Positions 1 to 8,394 of a stretch of DNA of 64,000 nucleotides are shown one piece after another. Made by a program: the position numbers and the translations under genes. Under the pieces are notes generated by a model. It ran no database searches. It was not told where the DNA came from and saw only the letters and a program-made list of their open reading frames with translations. The stretch is from contig NZ_OGTP01000006.1 in the NCBI RefSeq assembly GCF_900258035.1, positions 186,001 through 250,000 of the forward strand, in the 5' to 3' direction. This DNA comes from Caballeronia novacaledonica (GTDB lineage: Bacteria; Pseudomonadota; Gammaproteobacteria; Burkholderiales; Burkholderiaceae). The stretch's first letter is position 1. Every line of letters begins with the position of its first letter.

Positions 1-106
1 CGGACAAGTCGCGGTAGCTGAATCCGTTGTAGCCACGCGTCATCAACAAGGTCTGCGCGTGATCCAGCAGCGCTTCCCGTACCGTGTTCTTGTCCATTCG
101 TGTCAT
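1..106 (-). CDS. TetR-family transcriptional regulator, N-terminal fragment
   Basis: Only the first ~35 codons lie in the window; the gene runs off the left edge. The translated start has the pattern of a TetR N-terminal DNA-binding domain: an amphipathic first helix (REALLDHAQTLL) followed by RGYNGFSYRDLS, the usual turn into the helix-turn-helix. Two in-frame ATG codons are possible, at 106 and 97; an AGGGG sits just upstream of both. A perfect inverted repeat about 30 bp upstream (135-150) is the likely operator, so autoregulation is probable. The ligand and targets cannot be inferred from this fragment. Confidence 0.8.
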   Translation of the reverse strand, partial: MTRMDKNTVREALLDHAQTLLMTRGYNGFSYRDLS

Positions 107-134
107 TGCCCCTGCAGTCGATGTGCGTAATTTA

Positions 135-150
135 TCTATCACTAGATAGA
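135..150. promoter_or_regulatory. Palindromic operator upstream of the TetR-type gene
   Basis: TCTATC-ACTA-GATAGA is a perfect 6-bp inverted repeat with a 4-bp spacer in the leader of the TetR-family gene. Size and placement are typical of operators bound by the neighbouring TetR dimer. That this regulator binds it is inference. Confidence 0.6.
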
Positions 151-189
151 CCGTCAAGCGCTTGTATCAAAAAAGTTTTTATCGGACCG

Positions 190-230
190 ATAGAAAGTGG
201 CAAGCCCCGACGGAGGTCGGGGCTTGCCAC
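190..230 (-). terminator. Terminator downstream of mnmA
   Basis: A perfect 15-bp stem (197-211 pairing with 216-230, loop GGAG) begins 8 bp past the mnmA stop on the minus strand and is followed by a short T-rich tail (TTTCTATCGG). It probably separates mnmA from the TetR-type gene, which is on the same strand. Confidence 0.75.
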
Positions 231-237
231 GAAATCG

Positions 238-1368
238 CTAACGCGCCACGGAAAGCGTCGCGGTTTGCGTCGACTCCTGCCCCGCCGCCGCATGCTCGAT
301 GATGCCGCCGCCCAGACATACATCGCCCTGATACAGCACCGCCGATTGACCCGGCGTGACGGCCCATTGCGCGTCGTCGAAATGGAGGGCGAAGCGGCCG
401 CCGTCCGCGTTCGAGAAGCGGCACGCCGCGTCCTGCTGCCGATAGCGCGTCTTGGCGCCGCACGCCGCGTCTTCTGCGGGCGCAAAGCCCGCGACCCAGC
501 TCGTGTTGCCCGCGACGAGCGTCGGCGACAGCAGCCACGGGTGATCGTGACCCTGCACGACGTAGAGCGTGTTCGTCGCCATGTCTTTGCCGGCGACGAA
601 CCACGGCTCGCCGCTGCCATCCTTCGCGCCGCCGATGCCGATGCCCTTGCGCTGCCCGAACGTGTAGAACGCGAGCCCGATATGTTCGCCGACGATCTTC
701 CCTTCGGCCGTCTTCATCGGACCGGGCTTGGTCGGCAGATAGCGGTTCAGGAATTCGCGGAACGGCCGCTCGCCGATGAAACAGATGCCGGTCGAATCCT
801 TCTTCTTCGCGTTCGGCAGGCCGATCTGCGCGGCGATCTCGCGCACTTTCGTCTTCGGAATTTCGCCGAGCGGAAACAGCGTCTTCGAAAGTTGCGCCTG
901 ATTCAGCCGATGCAAAAAGTACGACTGATCCTTGGTCGAATCGGTGGCTTTGAGTAGCTGGAACAGCCCGTTTTGCTCGCGCACGCGCGCGTAATGGCCC
1001 GTCGCGATGGTTTGCGCGCCGAGCGACATCGCGTGATCGAGGAACGCCTTGAACTTGATTTCGGCGTTGCAGAGGACGTCCGGATTCGGCGTGCGGCCGG
1101 CCGAACATTCGCGCAGGAACTCCGCGAACACGCGGTCCTTGTACTCGGCGGCGAAGTTGACCGCCTCGACATCGATGCCGATCAGATCCGCGACCGACAC
1201 CACGTCGATCCAGTCCTGACGGGTCGAGCAGTACTCGCCGTCGTCGTCGTCTTCCCAGTTCTTCATGAAGAGGCCGACGACGTCGTAGCCTTGTTCCTTC
1301 AGAAGCCATGCCGTCACGGACGAATCCACGCCGCCCGACATGCCCACCACCACTTTTCGCTTGCTCAT
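238..1368 (-). CDS. mnmA: tRNA-specific 2-thiouridylase MnmA
   Basis: Thiolates U34 of the wobble position in tRNA-Lys, -Glu and -Gln, taking sulfur from the TusE relay; cytosolic. The 376-residue product has the family's length. The PP-loop motif SGGVDSS is at residues 11-17, the first catalytic Cys in PNPDVLCN (C100), and the persulfide Cys in [10 protein letters not shown] (C196). Start: the frame stays open upstream to 1458, but the ATG at 1368 gives the canonical N-terminus [13 protein letters not shown]. It lies 7 bp after the NUDIX gene on the same strand, matching the nudJ-mnmA pairing known in E. coli, so the two are probably co-transcribed. Confidence 0.97.
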   Translation of the reverse strand: MSKRKVVVGMSGGVDSSVTAWLLKEQGYDVVGLFMKNWEDDDDGEYCSTRQDWIDVVSVADLIGIDVEAVNFAAEYKDRVFAEFLRECSAGRTPNPDVLCNAEIKFKAFLDHAMSLGAQTIATGHYARVREQNGLFQLLKATDSTKDQSYFLHRLNQAQLSKTLFPLGEIPKTKVREIAAQIGLPNAKKKDSTGICFIGERPFREFLNRYLPTKPGPMKTAEGKIVGEHIGLAFYTFGQRKGIGIGGAKDGSGEPWFVAGKDMATNTLYVVQGHDHPWLLSPTLVAGNTSWVAGFAPAEDAACGAKTRYRQQDAACRFSNADGGRFALHFDDAQWAVTPGQSAVLYQGDVCLGGGIIEHAAAGQESTQTATLSVAR

Positions 1369-1375
1369 AGGGATA

Positions 1376-1858
1376 TCACGCCCGCACCGCCGGCGCGACC
1401 GAATGCGTATGAATGAAATCGAGCGGCACGCGCCGCCCGGATAAATAGTCGTCGACACACTTCATCACGAGCGGCGTCCGATGCCGCTCCACGCATGCCC
1501 GCAACTCGTCGGGGCCGAGCCACATCGCGCGCACGATGCCTTCATCGAGAGCACGGCCGGCCTCTTCGCCCAAGGACTTGCCGCAGAACGTGAACCGCAG
1601 ATACGTGACGTCGCGCCCCGGCCCGGCGAAGTGCGTCATATAAGCGCCGACGAGCGCCTCGGGCTCGAAGCGGTGCGCCGTTTCTTCGAGTGTCTCGCGG
1701 ATCACCGCTTCGACGAGCGTTTCGCCCGCTTCGAGATGACCGGCCGGTTGGTTTATTCGCAGCCCTGCGGCCGTGTGCTCTTCGATGACGAGAAATTTTC
1801 CGTCCCGCTCGACGATTGCCGCCACCGTAACGTGGGGGGCCCAAGTGTCTGATTTCAT
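1376..1858 (-). CDS. NUDIX hydrolase, NudJ-like
   Basis: A 160-residue NUDIX hydrolase; the family cleaves nucleoside diphosphates linked to another moiety. The NUDIX box is visible at about residues 40-61 (G, five residues, E, seven residues, then RETLEET), supplying the Mg2+-binding glutamates. The fold is otherwise simple and without membrane segments. It sits directly upstream of mnmA, as nudJ does in enterobacteria, where NudJ is a pyrimidine/thiamine pyrophosphate phosphatase. The NudJ-like label rests on box sequence plus context; substrate is not shown by sequence. Confidence 0.9.
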   Translation of the reverse strand: MKSDTWAPHVTVAAIVERDGKFLVIEEHTAAGLRINQPAGHLEAGETLVEAVIRETLEETAHRFEPEALVGAYMTHFAGPGRDVTYLRFTFCGKSLGEEAGRALDEGIVRAMWLGPDELRACVERHRTPLVMKCVDDYLSGRRVPLDFIHTHSVAPAVRA

Positions 1859-2018
1859 GGTGAGATATTTTACCGTCCCGACGACGATCCCGCGCGACGC
1901 CTCCTAAGGGTAAGCGCTGAGTTGGGCGGATGAAACAAGTGCCGGATCGAATTCTTGCGCGCGCATTCTTCGGTTACAGTTGCGATAGCCGTAAGTTCCA
2001 GCATTTGAAATAAAAACT

Positions 2019-2045
2019 CAGCCTTAAGCCTTCCTAAGCCTTCCC
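2019..2045. repeat. Short tandem AAGCCTTCC repeats in the pntAA leader
   Basis: AGCCTT, AAGCCTTCC and TAAGCCTTCC lie head to tail about 40 bp before the pntAA start codon. They could be a regulatory element in the 5' untranslated region or simple slippage; no known motif was recognised. Confidence 0.45.
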
Positions 2046-2083
2046 CAGGGCGAAAGAGGCAACAAAGACAGGAGGATTTGAAG

Positions 2084-3229
2084 ATGCACATCGGAGTGCC
2101 TGCTGAAACGCGGGCGAACGAGGCGCGTGTCGCCGCTACGCCCGAAACGGTCAAAAAACTCGTCACGCAAGGACATCGCGTTTCTGTCCAGAGCGGCGCG
2201 GGCTTGCCGGCAAGCTATATCGACGACGCCTTCGCGCAAGCGGGCGCGGATCTCGTCGATGTGGCGACGGCCTTTTCCGCCGAAATCGTCCTCAAGGTGC
2301 AATCGCCGAGCGAAAGCGAACTGGCGATGCTCAAACCGGGCGCCGTGCTCATCGGCATGCTCGATCCCTTCAACACTGAAAATACCGCGCGGCTCGCCGG
2401 CACGGGCGTCACCGCGTTCGCGCTCGAAGCCGCGCCGCGCACCACGCGCGCTCAAAGTCTGGATGTGCTGTCGTCGCAGGCGAACATCGCCGGATACAAG
2501 GCGGTGCTCATGGCCTGCCAGTATTACCAGCGCTTCATGCCGATGCTGATGACCGCCGCCGGCACCGTGAAAGCCGCGCGCGTGCTGGTGCTCGGCGCGG
2601 GCGTCGCGGGTTTGCAGGCGATCGCGACGGCCAAGCGTCTCGGCGCGGTCGTCGAAGCGTCCGACGTGCGTCCGGCCGTGCGGGAGCAGATCGAATCGCT
2701 CGGCGGGAAGTTCGTCGACGTGCCGTTCGAAACCGACGAGGAACGCGAGGCGGCGGTGGGCGTGGGCGGCTACGCGCGTCCGATGCCCGCAAGCTGGCTC
2801 GCGCGGCAAGCGGCGCAGGTTCACGAACGTGCGAAGGCGGCGGATATCGTCATCTCGACGGCGCTGATTCCCGGGCGTCCCGCGCCGACGCTGATCTCGG
2901 TGGAAACGGTCAAGCACATGAAGCCGGGCTCCGTGATCGTCGATCTCGCCGCCGGTCGCGGTCCCGAGTTCGAAGGCAAGAAAGGCGGCAACTGCCCGCT
3001 CACCGAAGTCGATCAGGTGGTGATGAAGCACGGCGTGCATATCGTCGGCCATACGAATCTCGCTTCGATGGTCGGCGCCGATGCCTCCGCGCTCTACGCC
3101 CGCAATCTTCTGGACTTCCTGAAGCTCGTCATCACCAAGGAAGGCACCCTCAACATCGACCTCGCGGACGACATCGTCGCGGCCACGCTCCAGTGCCGCG
3201 ACGGACAAGTCACGCGTCCGGCCGCCTGA
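2084..3229 (+). CDS. pntAA: NAD(P) transhydrogenase subunit alpha part 1
   Basis: Soluble NAD(H)-binding component (domain I) of the proton-translocating transhydrogenase, which uses the proton motive force to reduce NADP+ with NADH. The 381-residue protein resembles alanine dehydrogenase and has the Rossmann motif GAGVAGLQ at residues 171-178. An in-frame TTG at 2078 exists, but the GGAGG at 2071-2075 is correctly spaced (8 bp) only for the ATG at 2084. The alpha subunit is split in two genes, as in Rhodospirillum and Burkholderia and unlike the single E. coli pntA. First gene of the operon pntAA-pntAB-pntB. Confidence 0.96.
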   Translation: MHIGVPAETRANEARVAATPETVKKLVTQGHRVSVQSGAGLPASYIDDAFAQAGADLVDVATAFSAEIVLKVQSPSESELAMLKPGAVLIGMLDPFNTENTARLAGTGVTAFALEAAPRTTRAQSLDVLSSQANIAGYKAVLMACQYYQRFMPMLMTAAGTVKAARVLVLGAGVAGLQAIATAKRLGAVVEASDVRPAVREQIESLGGKFVDVPFETDEEREAAVGVGGYARPMPASWLARQAAQVHERAKAADIVISTALIPGRPAPTLISVETVKHMKPGSVIVDLAAGRGPEFEGKKGGNCPLTEVDQVVMKHGVHIVGHTNLASMVGADASALYARNLLDFLKLVITKEGTLNIDLADDIVAATLQCRDGQVTRPAA

Positions 3230-3248
3230 CGCCGATACGGAGACGCAC

Positions 3249-3569
3249 ATGGATGTCATCAATCACACGGTGATCAATCTCATCATCTTCGTGCTGGCCA
3301 TTTATGTCGGCTATCACGTCGTGTGGAACGTCACGCCTGCGCTGCATACGCCGCTCATGGCCGTGACCAATGCAATTTCGGCGATCGTCATCGTCGGCGC
3401 GATGCTCGCGGTCGGCCTCACGGTCGGCGCGGCGGGCAAGTTCTTCGGCACGCTCGCCGTGCTGCTCGCGGCGGTGAACGTGTTCGGCGGCTTTCTCGTC
3501 ACACGGCGAATGCTCGAGATGTTCAAGAAGAAAGAGCCCAAGAAGATCACGCACAAGGAGGGCGCGTAA
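3249..3569 (+). CDS. pntAB: NAD(P) transhydrogenase subunit alpha part 2
   Basis: A 106-residue membrane component holding the alpha-side transmembrane helices. Three hydrophobic segments are visible (about residues 5-23, 33-52 and 58-78), followed by a Lys-rich cytoplasmic tail. It starts 19 bp after pntAA and its stop abuts the pntB start, consistent with one transcript and a fixed stoichiometry. It forms the proton channel together with PntB. Confidence 0.95.
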   Translation: MDVINHTVINLIIFVLAIYVGYHVVWNVTPALHTPLMAVTNAISAIVIVGAMLAVGLTVGAAGKFFGTLAVLLAAVNVFGGFLVTRRMLEMFKKKEPKKITHKEGA

Positions 3570-5012
3570 ATGAGCTTGAATGTCGTCACTCTCCTGTATC
3601 TCATCGCCTCGGTGTGTTTCATCCAGGCGCTGAAGGGCTTGTCCAATCCGAAGACCGCGCGCATCGGCAACACGTTCGGCATGGCGGGCATGGCGATCGC
3701 CATTCTCACCACGCTCGCGCTGATCGTGAAGCAGGCCGCGTATCTCGAAGCGAATCTCGCGCTCGGGCTATCGCTGCTGTTCGTCGCGCTGATTATCGGC
3801 GGCGGCGCGGGTGCGTACATCGCCGCGAAAGTCGAAATGACGAAGATGCCCGAACTCGTCGCGGCGATGCACTCGCTGATCGGTCTCGCGGCCGTGTGTA
3901 TCGCGTACGGCGTCGTGGCCGAACCTGCGGCATTCGGTCTCGCGCCGCTCGGCGAGCCGATTCCGTACGGCAATCGTGTCGAGTTGTTCATCGGCACGTT
4001 CGTCGGCGCGATCACGTTCTCGGGTTCGGTCATCGCGTTCGGGAAACTGTCGGGCAAGTACAAGTTCCGGCTGTTTCAGGGCGCGCCGGTCGTGTATTCG
4101 GGGCAGCATCTGATCAACTTGCTGCTCGCCATCGCGATGGTCGGCTTCGGCGTGATCTTCATGCTCACCGAATCGTGGCTGCCGTTCATCATCATGACGA
4201 TCATCGCGTTCGCACTGGGCGTGCTGATCATCATTCCGATCGGCGGCGCGGACATGCCGGTGGTCGTGTCGATGCTGAACTCGTACTCGGGCTGGGCGGC
4301 GGCGGGCATCGGCTTCTCGCTGAACAATCCGATGCTGATCATCGCGGGTTCGCTCGTGGGTTCGTCGGGCGCGATTCTCTCGTACATCATGTGCAAGGCG
4401 ATGAATCGCTCGTTCTTCAACGTGATTCTCGGCGGTTTCGGCGGCGAAGCGGGCGGTGCGGCCGCGGGCGGTTCGACGGAGCAACGTCCGGTCAAATCCG
4501 GTTCTGCGGATGACGCCGCGTTCATGCTCGGCAATGCGGAAAGCGTGGTGATCGTGCCGGGTTACGGGCTGGCCGTGGCGCGCGCGCAGCACGCGTTGAA
4601 GGAACTGACGGACAAGCTCGTGGAGAAAGGCATCGATGTGCGGTACGCGATTCACCCGGTCGCGGGGCGGATGCCTGGGCACATGAACGTGCTGCTCGCC
4701 GAAGCCGAAGTGCCTTACGAGATGGTGCAGGAGATGGAGGACATCAACAGCGAGTTCGGTCAGACGGACGTGGTGTTGGTGCTCGGCGCGAACGACGTGG
4801 TGAACCCGGCCGCGAAGACCGATCCGAAATCGCCGATCGCCGGGATGCCGATTCTCGAAGCGTACAAGGCACGGACGATCATCGTGAACAAGCGGTCGAT
4901 GGCGGCGGGCTACGCCGGTCTCGACAACGAATTGTTCTATATGGACAAGACGATGATGGTGTTCGGGGACGCGAAGAAGGTGGTGGAGGAGATGATGAAG
5001 GCGGTGGAGTGA
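3570..5012 (+). CDS. pntB: NAD(P) transhydrogenase subunit beta
   Basis: A 480-residue subunit. The N-terminal ~270 residues are a series of hydrophobic helices; after a Gly/Ala-rich linker comes the NADP(H)-binding domain III with VIVPGYGLAVARAQH and, near the end, IIVNKRSMAAGYAG, both characteristic of PntB. Together with PntAA and PntAB it generates NADPH at the cost of proton influx. ATG immediately follows the pntAB stop. Confidence 0.97.
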   Translation: MSLNVVTLLYLIASVCFIQALKGLSNPKTARIGNTFGMAGMAIAILTTLALIVKQAAYLEANLALGLSLLFVALIIGGGAGAYIAAKVEMTKMPELVAAMHSLIGLAAVCIAYGVVAEPAAFGLAPLGEPIPYGNRVELFIGTFVGAITFSGSVIAFGKLSGKYKFRLFQGAPVVYSGQHLINLLLAIAMVGFGVIFMLTESWLPFIIMTIIAFALGVLIIIPIGGADMPVVVSMLNSYSGWAAAGIGFSLNNPMLIIAGSLVGSSGAILSYIMCKAMNRSFFNVILGGFGGEAGGAAAGGSTEQRPVKSGSADDAAFMLGNAESVVIVPGYGLAVARAQHALKELTDKLVEKGIDVRYAIHPVAGRMPGHMNVLLAEAEVPYEMVQEMEDINSEFGQTDVVLVLGANDVVNPAAKTDPKSPIAGMPILEAYKARTIIVNKRSMAAGYAGLDNELFYMDKTMMVFGDAKKVVEEMMKAVE

Positions 5013-5022
5013 AGCCGAGTCC

Positions 5023-5070
5023 TGTCCAGCAGCCGCGCCTCGTTCGATAACCGGCGCGGCTGCCGGGACA
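5023..5070. terminator. Long stem-loop after pntB
   Basis: TGTCC, an AG bulge and CAGCCGCGCC pair with GGCGCGGCTG, a CC bulge and GGGACA around a 13-nt loop, starting 11 bp after the pntB stop. There is no T-run on either strand, so it may be a transcript-end stabiliser or a Rho-dependent end rather than an intrinsic terminator. Confidence 0.45.
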
Positions 5071-5082
5071 AGTGGCGTTGAA

Positions 5083-5301
5083 TCAATCTGCCGAGCGCCA
5101 GTGATCGGGATTGCCCTTGTCCGTCTTTCTCACGCGCGCGACCAGCGGTTTATAGCCGTTGGCGCGCGCGGCATTTATCGCATCGGCTTGTGTCTTGTAG
5201 ATAACGGTGGTCAGTCGTTGCACGGCTGAGAGTTCGAGTGCGTAGCCTTCGATTGCCCCCTCGCGATGCTTCGGAAGTGGTTCAACGTACACGTTCGGCA
5301 T
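5083..5301 (-). CDS. Small conserved-looking hypothetical protein
   Basis: A 72-residue hydrophilic protein. The ATG at 5301 is chosen over an upstream in-frame start at 5331 because AAAGGAG lies just before it. The pattern of a short strand region, then a helix (KTQADAINAARANGY) and a basic strand (KPLVARVRKTDKG), loosely recalls the small DUF2188-type fold, but this is a weak impression. No signal peptide or membrane segment. It is convergent with pntB and divergent from the methyltransferase gene; function unknown. Confidence 0.6.
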   Translation of the reverse strand: MPNVYVEPLPKHREGAIEGYALELSAVQRLTTVIYKTQADAINAARANGYKPLVARVRKTDKGNPDHWRSAD

Positions 5302-5513
5302 GGAATCTCCTTTGGCTGGCGGGTTCGCCACATCAAACTTTGGAGATCAGACTGACCTGACAACAGGCGATCTTTCCGAATTCGGCTGTGTGGAAACGAG
5401 CGGCCGACTGTTCGTTTTCGCCGCCCTTGCAAATGTGCGGGGTTGTTTGTGACGCCGGGGCCGTTGAAGCACGCGCGTACAATACCGCCTTTAAACGTCC
5501 TGCAAAGCACCAC

Positions 5514-6818
5514 ATGTCCTCCCCACTCTTCGACTGGTTTGTCCCCTGCCCGCGCGGTCTCGAAGCGCCGCTCGCCGCCGAGCTTTCGGAGATCGGAGAG
5601 CGTCATGTGGCGAGCGCGCCGCTGTCGGGCGGCGGATCGCTGATCGTCGGCGCGCAAGTGCCCGGCGGCGTGCATTTCCGGGGCGGATGGGTCGCGGGCA
5701 TGGCGGCGAACCTGCATTCGCGCATCGCGAGCCGCGTGCTCCTGAAAGTCGCGCAAGGCCCGTATCGCAACGAACACGACATCTACGAACTGACGCATCA
5801 GCAACGCTGGGAGCAATGGTTCACGCCCAGCCAGACGATGCGCGTCGACCTCACCGCGATCAAATCGCCGGTGAAGAGCCTCGAATTCACGACGCTGCGC
5901 GTGAAGGACGCCGTCTGCGACCGCCTGCGTGACGTCGCCGGCGCGCGTCCGAGCATCGATACCGCGCAGCCCGACGTCCGCGTGTTCGCGTTCCTCACGG
6001 TGAACGAGTGCACGCTCTACCTCGACACTTCCGGCGAACCGCTCTTCAAGCGCGGCTGGCGCCTGGACAAAGGCGCCGCGCCGTTGCGCGAAAATCTCGC
6101 GGCCGGCATCCTTCGCCTCACCGGCTGGACGCCCGGCACGCCGCTCTTCGATCCGATGTGCGGCAGCGGCACCTTCCTCGCCGAAGCGGCGCAGACGGCG
6201 CTCAACATCGCCCCGGGCAACGACCGGCATTTCGGCTTCGAAAGGCTCAAGCCGTTTCACCCGGGCATGTGGCAGAAGCTCAAGACGGCCGCTCTCGAAC
6301 AACGCCGCGCCGCGCGCGCCACGCAAGCCGAACTGAGCATCTTCGGCAGCGACATCTCCGGCGACATGCTCGAAAAGGCGCGCGCGAACCTGAGCCGCGC
6401 GGGCATCACCGAGTTGTCGCTCAAGCAGGTCGACGCCCGCAACATGGTCCCGCCAACCGATGCGCCGGGCATCCTGCTCGCGAATCCGCCGTACGGCGAG
6501 CGCATCGAAGTGCGCGGGCGCGGTCCGCGCGGCGAGATTCGCGACACGGCGCGCTCCCGCCGCGAGGACGACGACGCTTTCGCGCGCGCGCAACCCGATC
6601 CGGCCGATACGGAATTCTTCGTTTCGTTCGGCAATGCGCTCAAGCAGCGCTTTCCCGGCTGGCGTGCGTACGTGCTCACGTCCGACCGCAAGCTGCCCGG
6701 CCTCTTGCGGCTGCGCGAATCAACGAAGACGCCGCTTTTCAATGGCGCGCTCGAATGCCGCCTTTTCCGCTTCGATCTCATCGCGGGCAGCGTACGCAAT
6801 CGTCCCGCCGGCGAATGA
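5514..6818 (+). CDS. THUMP-domain class I SAM-dependent RNA methyltransferase (RlmL/YcbY-type)
   Basis: Probably an N2-guanine methyltransferase of 23S rRNA. The 434-residue protein begins with FDWFVPCPRGLE, typical of the THUMP/ferredoxin-like N-terminus that binds RNA, followed by the SAM-binding loop DPMCGSGTFL at residues 213-222 and the catalytic NPPYGER at about 325. It matches the N-terminal half of E. coli RlmKL and lacks the RlmK half. An Arg/Asp-rich insertion follows NPPYGER (encoded around 6500-6600). The frame is open upstream to 5388, but the ATG at 5514 gives the family N-terminus. Which guanine it modifies is inference. Confidence 0.9.
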   Translation: MSSPLFDWFVPCPRGLEAPLAAELSEIGERHVASAPLSGGGSLIVGAQVPGGVHFRGGWVAGMAANLHSRIASRVLLKVAQGPYRNEHDIYELTHQQRWEQWFTPSQTMRVDLTAIKSPVKSLEFTTLRVKDAVCDRLRDVAGARPSIDTAQPDVRVFAFLTVNECTLYLDTSGEPLFKRGWRLDKGAAPLRENLAAGILRLTGWTPGTPLFDPMCGSGTFLAEAAQTALNIAPGNDRHFGFERLKPFHPGMWQKLKTAALEQRRAARATQAELSIFGSDISGDMLEKARANLSRAGITELSLKQVDARNMVPPTDAPGILLANPPYGERIEVRGRGPRGEIRDTARSRREDDDAFARAQPDPADTEFFVSFGNALKQRFPGWRAYVLTSDRKLPGLLRLRESTKTPLFNGALECRLFRFDLIAGSVRNRPAGE

Positions 6819-6863
6819 GCCGCGCCGACTTCGAGACAAGTATGCGGCGGCGGCACAGATGAA

Positions 6864-6957
6864 GCCATTCGGCCGAATGGCATAGGCAAATTGCACGAAT
6901 CGCACGATTCGCACGAATGGCGCGCCGAAATCGCGAAAAGCCTATGCCGAACGGCCG
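6864..6957. repeat. Nested inverted and tandem repeats upstream of pepP
   Basis: Four structures are layered here. A perfect 18-bp palindrome (GCCATTCGGCCGAATGGC) is at 6864-6881. Two 18-nt arms at 6870-6887 and 6940-6957 pair except for three central bases. Between them are three near-identical 9-bp tandem units (TGCACGAAT/CGCACGATT/CGCACGAAT, 6892-6918). Inside these, CGAATCG-CA-CGATTCG (6896-6911) is itself palindromic. No T-run follows. It may be an extragenic palindromic element or a transcript end for the upstream gene. Confidence 0.7.
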
Positions 6958-6994
6958 AGTGCCTTGATCGCGAAGCCGGCGCTACAATCGGCGC

Positions 6995-8392
6995 ATGAAC
7001 TCACCGACCGAACTCGCCAGCCCCATTGCCGTCGATATCTACCGCGCCCGCCGCGAGCGCGTGCTCGCCGCGCTGCGTGCGCGAGGCGGCGGCGTCGCCA
7101 TCGTGCCGACTGCGCCGGAAGTCATGCGCAACCGCGACACGGACTACCCTTTCCGTCACGACAGCTACTTCTACTATCTGACGGGCTTCAACGAACCCGA
7201 AGCGACGCTCGTTCTGAACGCGAGCGCGAAGGAAGGCGAGCCTGCGTCGATTCTCTTTTGCCGCGAAAAGAACGTGGAACGCGAAACATGGGAAGGCTTT
7301 CGCTACGGCCCGGACGCCGCGCGCGACGCCTTCGGTTTCGATGCCGCGCTTCCCATCAACGCGCTCGACGAGGAAATGCCCCGTCTGATCGCCGATAAAC
7401 CCGCGCTGCACTACGCGCTCGGCACGTCGGCGGAACTCGATGCCCAAGTGCGCGGCTGGCTCGCCGCCGTGCGCGCGCAGAGCCGCACCGGCGTGCGCGC
7501 GCCCGCCGCCGCAGAGCATCTTCTGCCGATTCTCGATGAAATGCGCCTCGTGAAAGACGCGCACGAAATCGCCATCATGCGCCGCGCGGCATCGATTTCG
7601 GCCGAAGCGCACCGCCGGGCGATGCGCGCAACGCGTCCCGGCATGCGCGAGTACGAGATCGAAGCCGAACTGCTCTACACATTCCGCCGACACGGCGCGC
7701 AGGCGCCGGCATACGGATCGATCGTCGCGGCGGGCGCGAACGCCTGCGTGCTGCACTACCCGGCGGGCAACGCGATCGCCCGCGACGGCGACCTGATCCT
7801 CATCGACGCCGCGTGCGAATTCGACGGTTACGCATCCGACATCACACGCACCTTCCCCGCGAGCGGCCGCTTCACGCCCGCGCAGCGCGAGCTTTACGAC
7901 ATCGTCCTTGCCGCCCAGGCCGCGGCCGTCGATGCGACGCGCGCAGGCGTGAGTTTCGACGCTCCGCATCAGGCGGCGCTGAAAGTGCTGTCGCAAGGTT
8001 TGCTCGACACCGGCATCATCGCCAAGACGAAGTTCGGCAGCGTCGACGACGTTCTCGCGCAACGCGCCTACGCGCCTTTCTACATGCATCGCACGGGGCA
8101 CTGGATCGGCATGGACGTGCACGACGCGGGCGAATACCGCGAGCCCGACGGGCCGCTCGACGAGCAAGGCGCGCGTCCGTGGCGCACGCTCGCGCCCGGC
8201 ATGGCGCTTACGGTCGAGCCGGGCCTCTACGTGCGCGCCGCCGAGGACGTGCCGGAGAAATACTGGAACATCGGCATCCGCATCGAGGACGACGCCGTCG
8301 TCACGCAAAGCGGCTGCGAGCTGATCACGCGCGAGGTGCCGGTCGCCGCCGACGAGATCGAAGCGCTGATGCGCGATTCACAAGCAAACTGA
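6995..8392 (+). CDS. pepP: Xaa-Pro aminopeptidase (aminopeptidase P)
   Basis: Cytosolic metallopeptidase removing N-terminal residues before proline. At 465 residues it has the family's two domains: an N-terminal creatinase-like domain containing FRHDSYFYYLTGF, and a C-terminal pita-bread domain. Metal ligands are recognisable: D271 and D282 in LIDAACEFDGYASDITRTF, a His in MHRTGHWIGMDVHD, and glutamates in LTVEPGLY and IRIEDD. It is followed after 2 bp by ubiH, the arrangement found in many proteobacteria (pepP-ubiH), so both are probably on one transcript. Confidence 0.96.
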   Translation: MNSPTELASPIAVDIYRARRERVLAALRARGGGVAIVPTAPEVMRNRDTDYPFRHDSYFYYLTGFNEPEATLVLNASAKEGEPASILFCREKNVERETWEGFRYGPDAARDAFGFDAALPINALDEEMPRLIADKPALHYALGTSAELDAQVRGWLAAVRAQSRTGVRAPAAAEHLLPILDEMRLVKDAHEIAIMRRAASISAEAHRRAMRATRPGMREYEIEAELLYTFRRHGAQAPAYGSIVAAGANACVLHYPAGNAIARDGDLILIDAACEFDGYASDITRTFPASGRFTPAQRELYDIVLAAQAAAVDATRAGVSFDAPHQAALKVLSQGLLDTGIIAKTKFGSVDDVLAQRAYAPFYMHRTGHWIGMDVHDAGEYREPDGPLDEQGARPWRTLAPGMALTVEPGLYVRAAEDVPEKYWNIGIRIEDDAVVTQSGCELITREVPVAADEIEALMRDSQAN

Positions 8393-8394
8393 TC

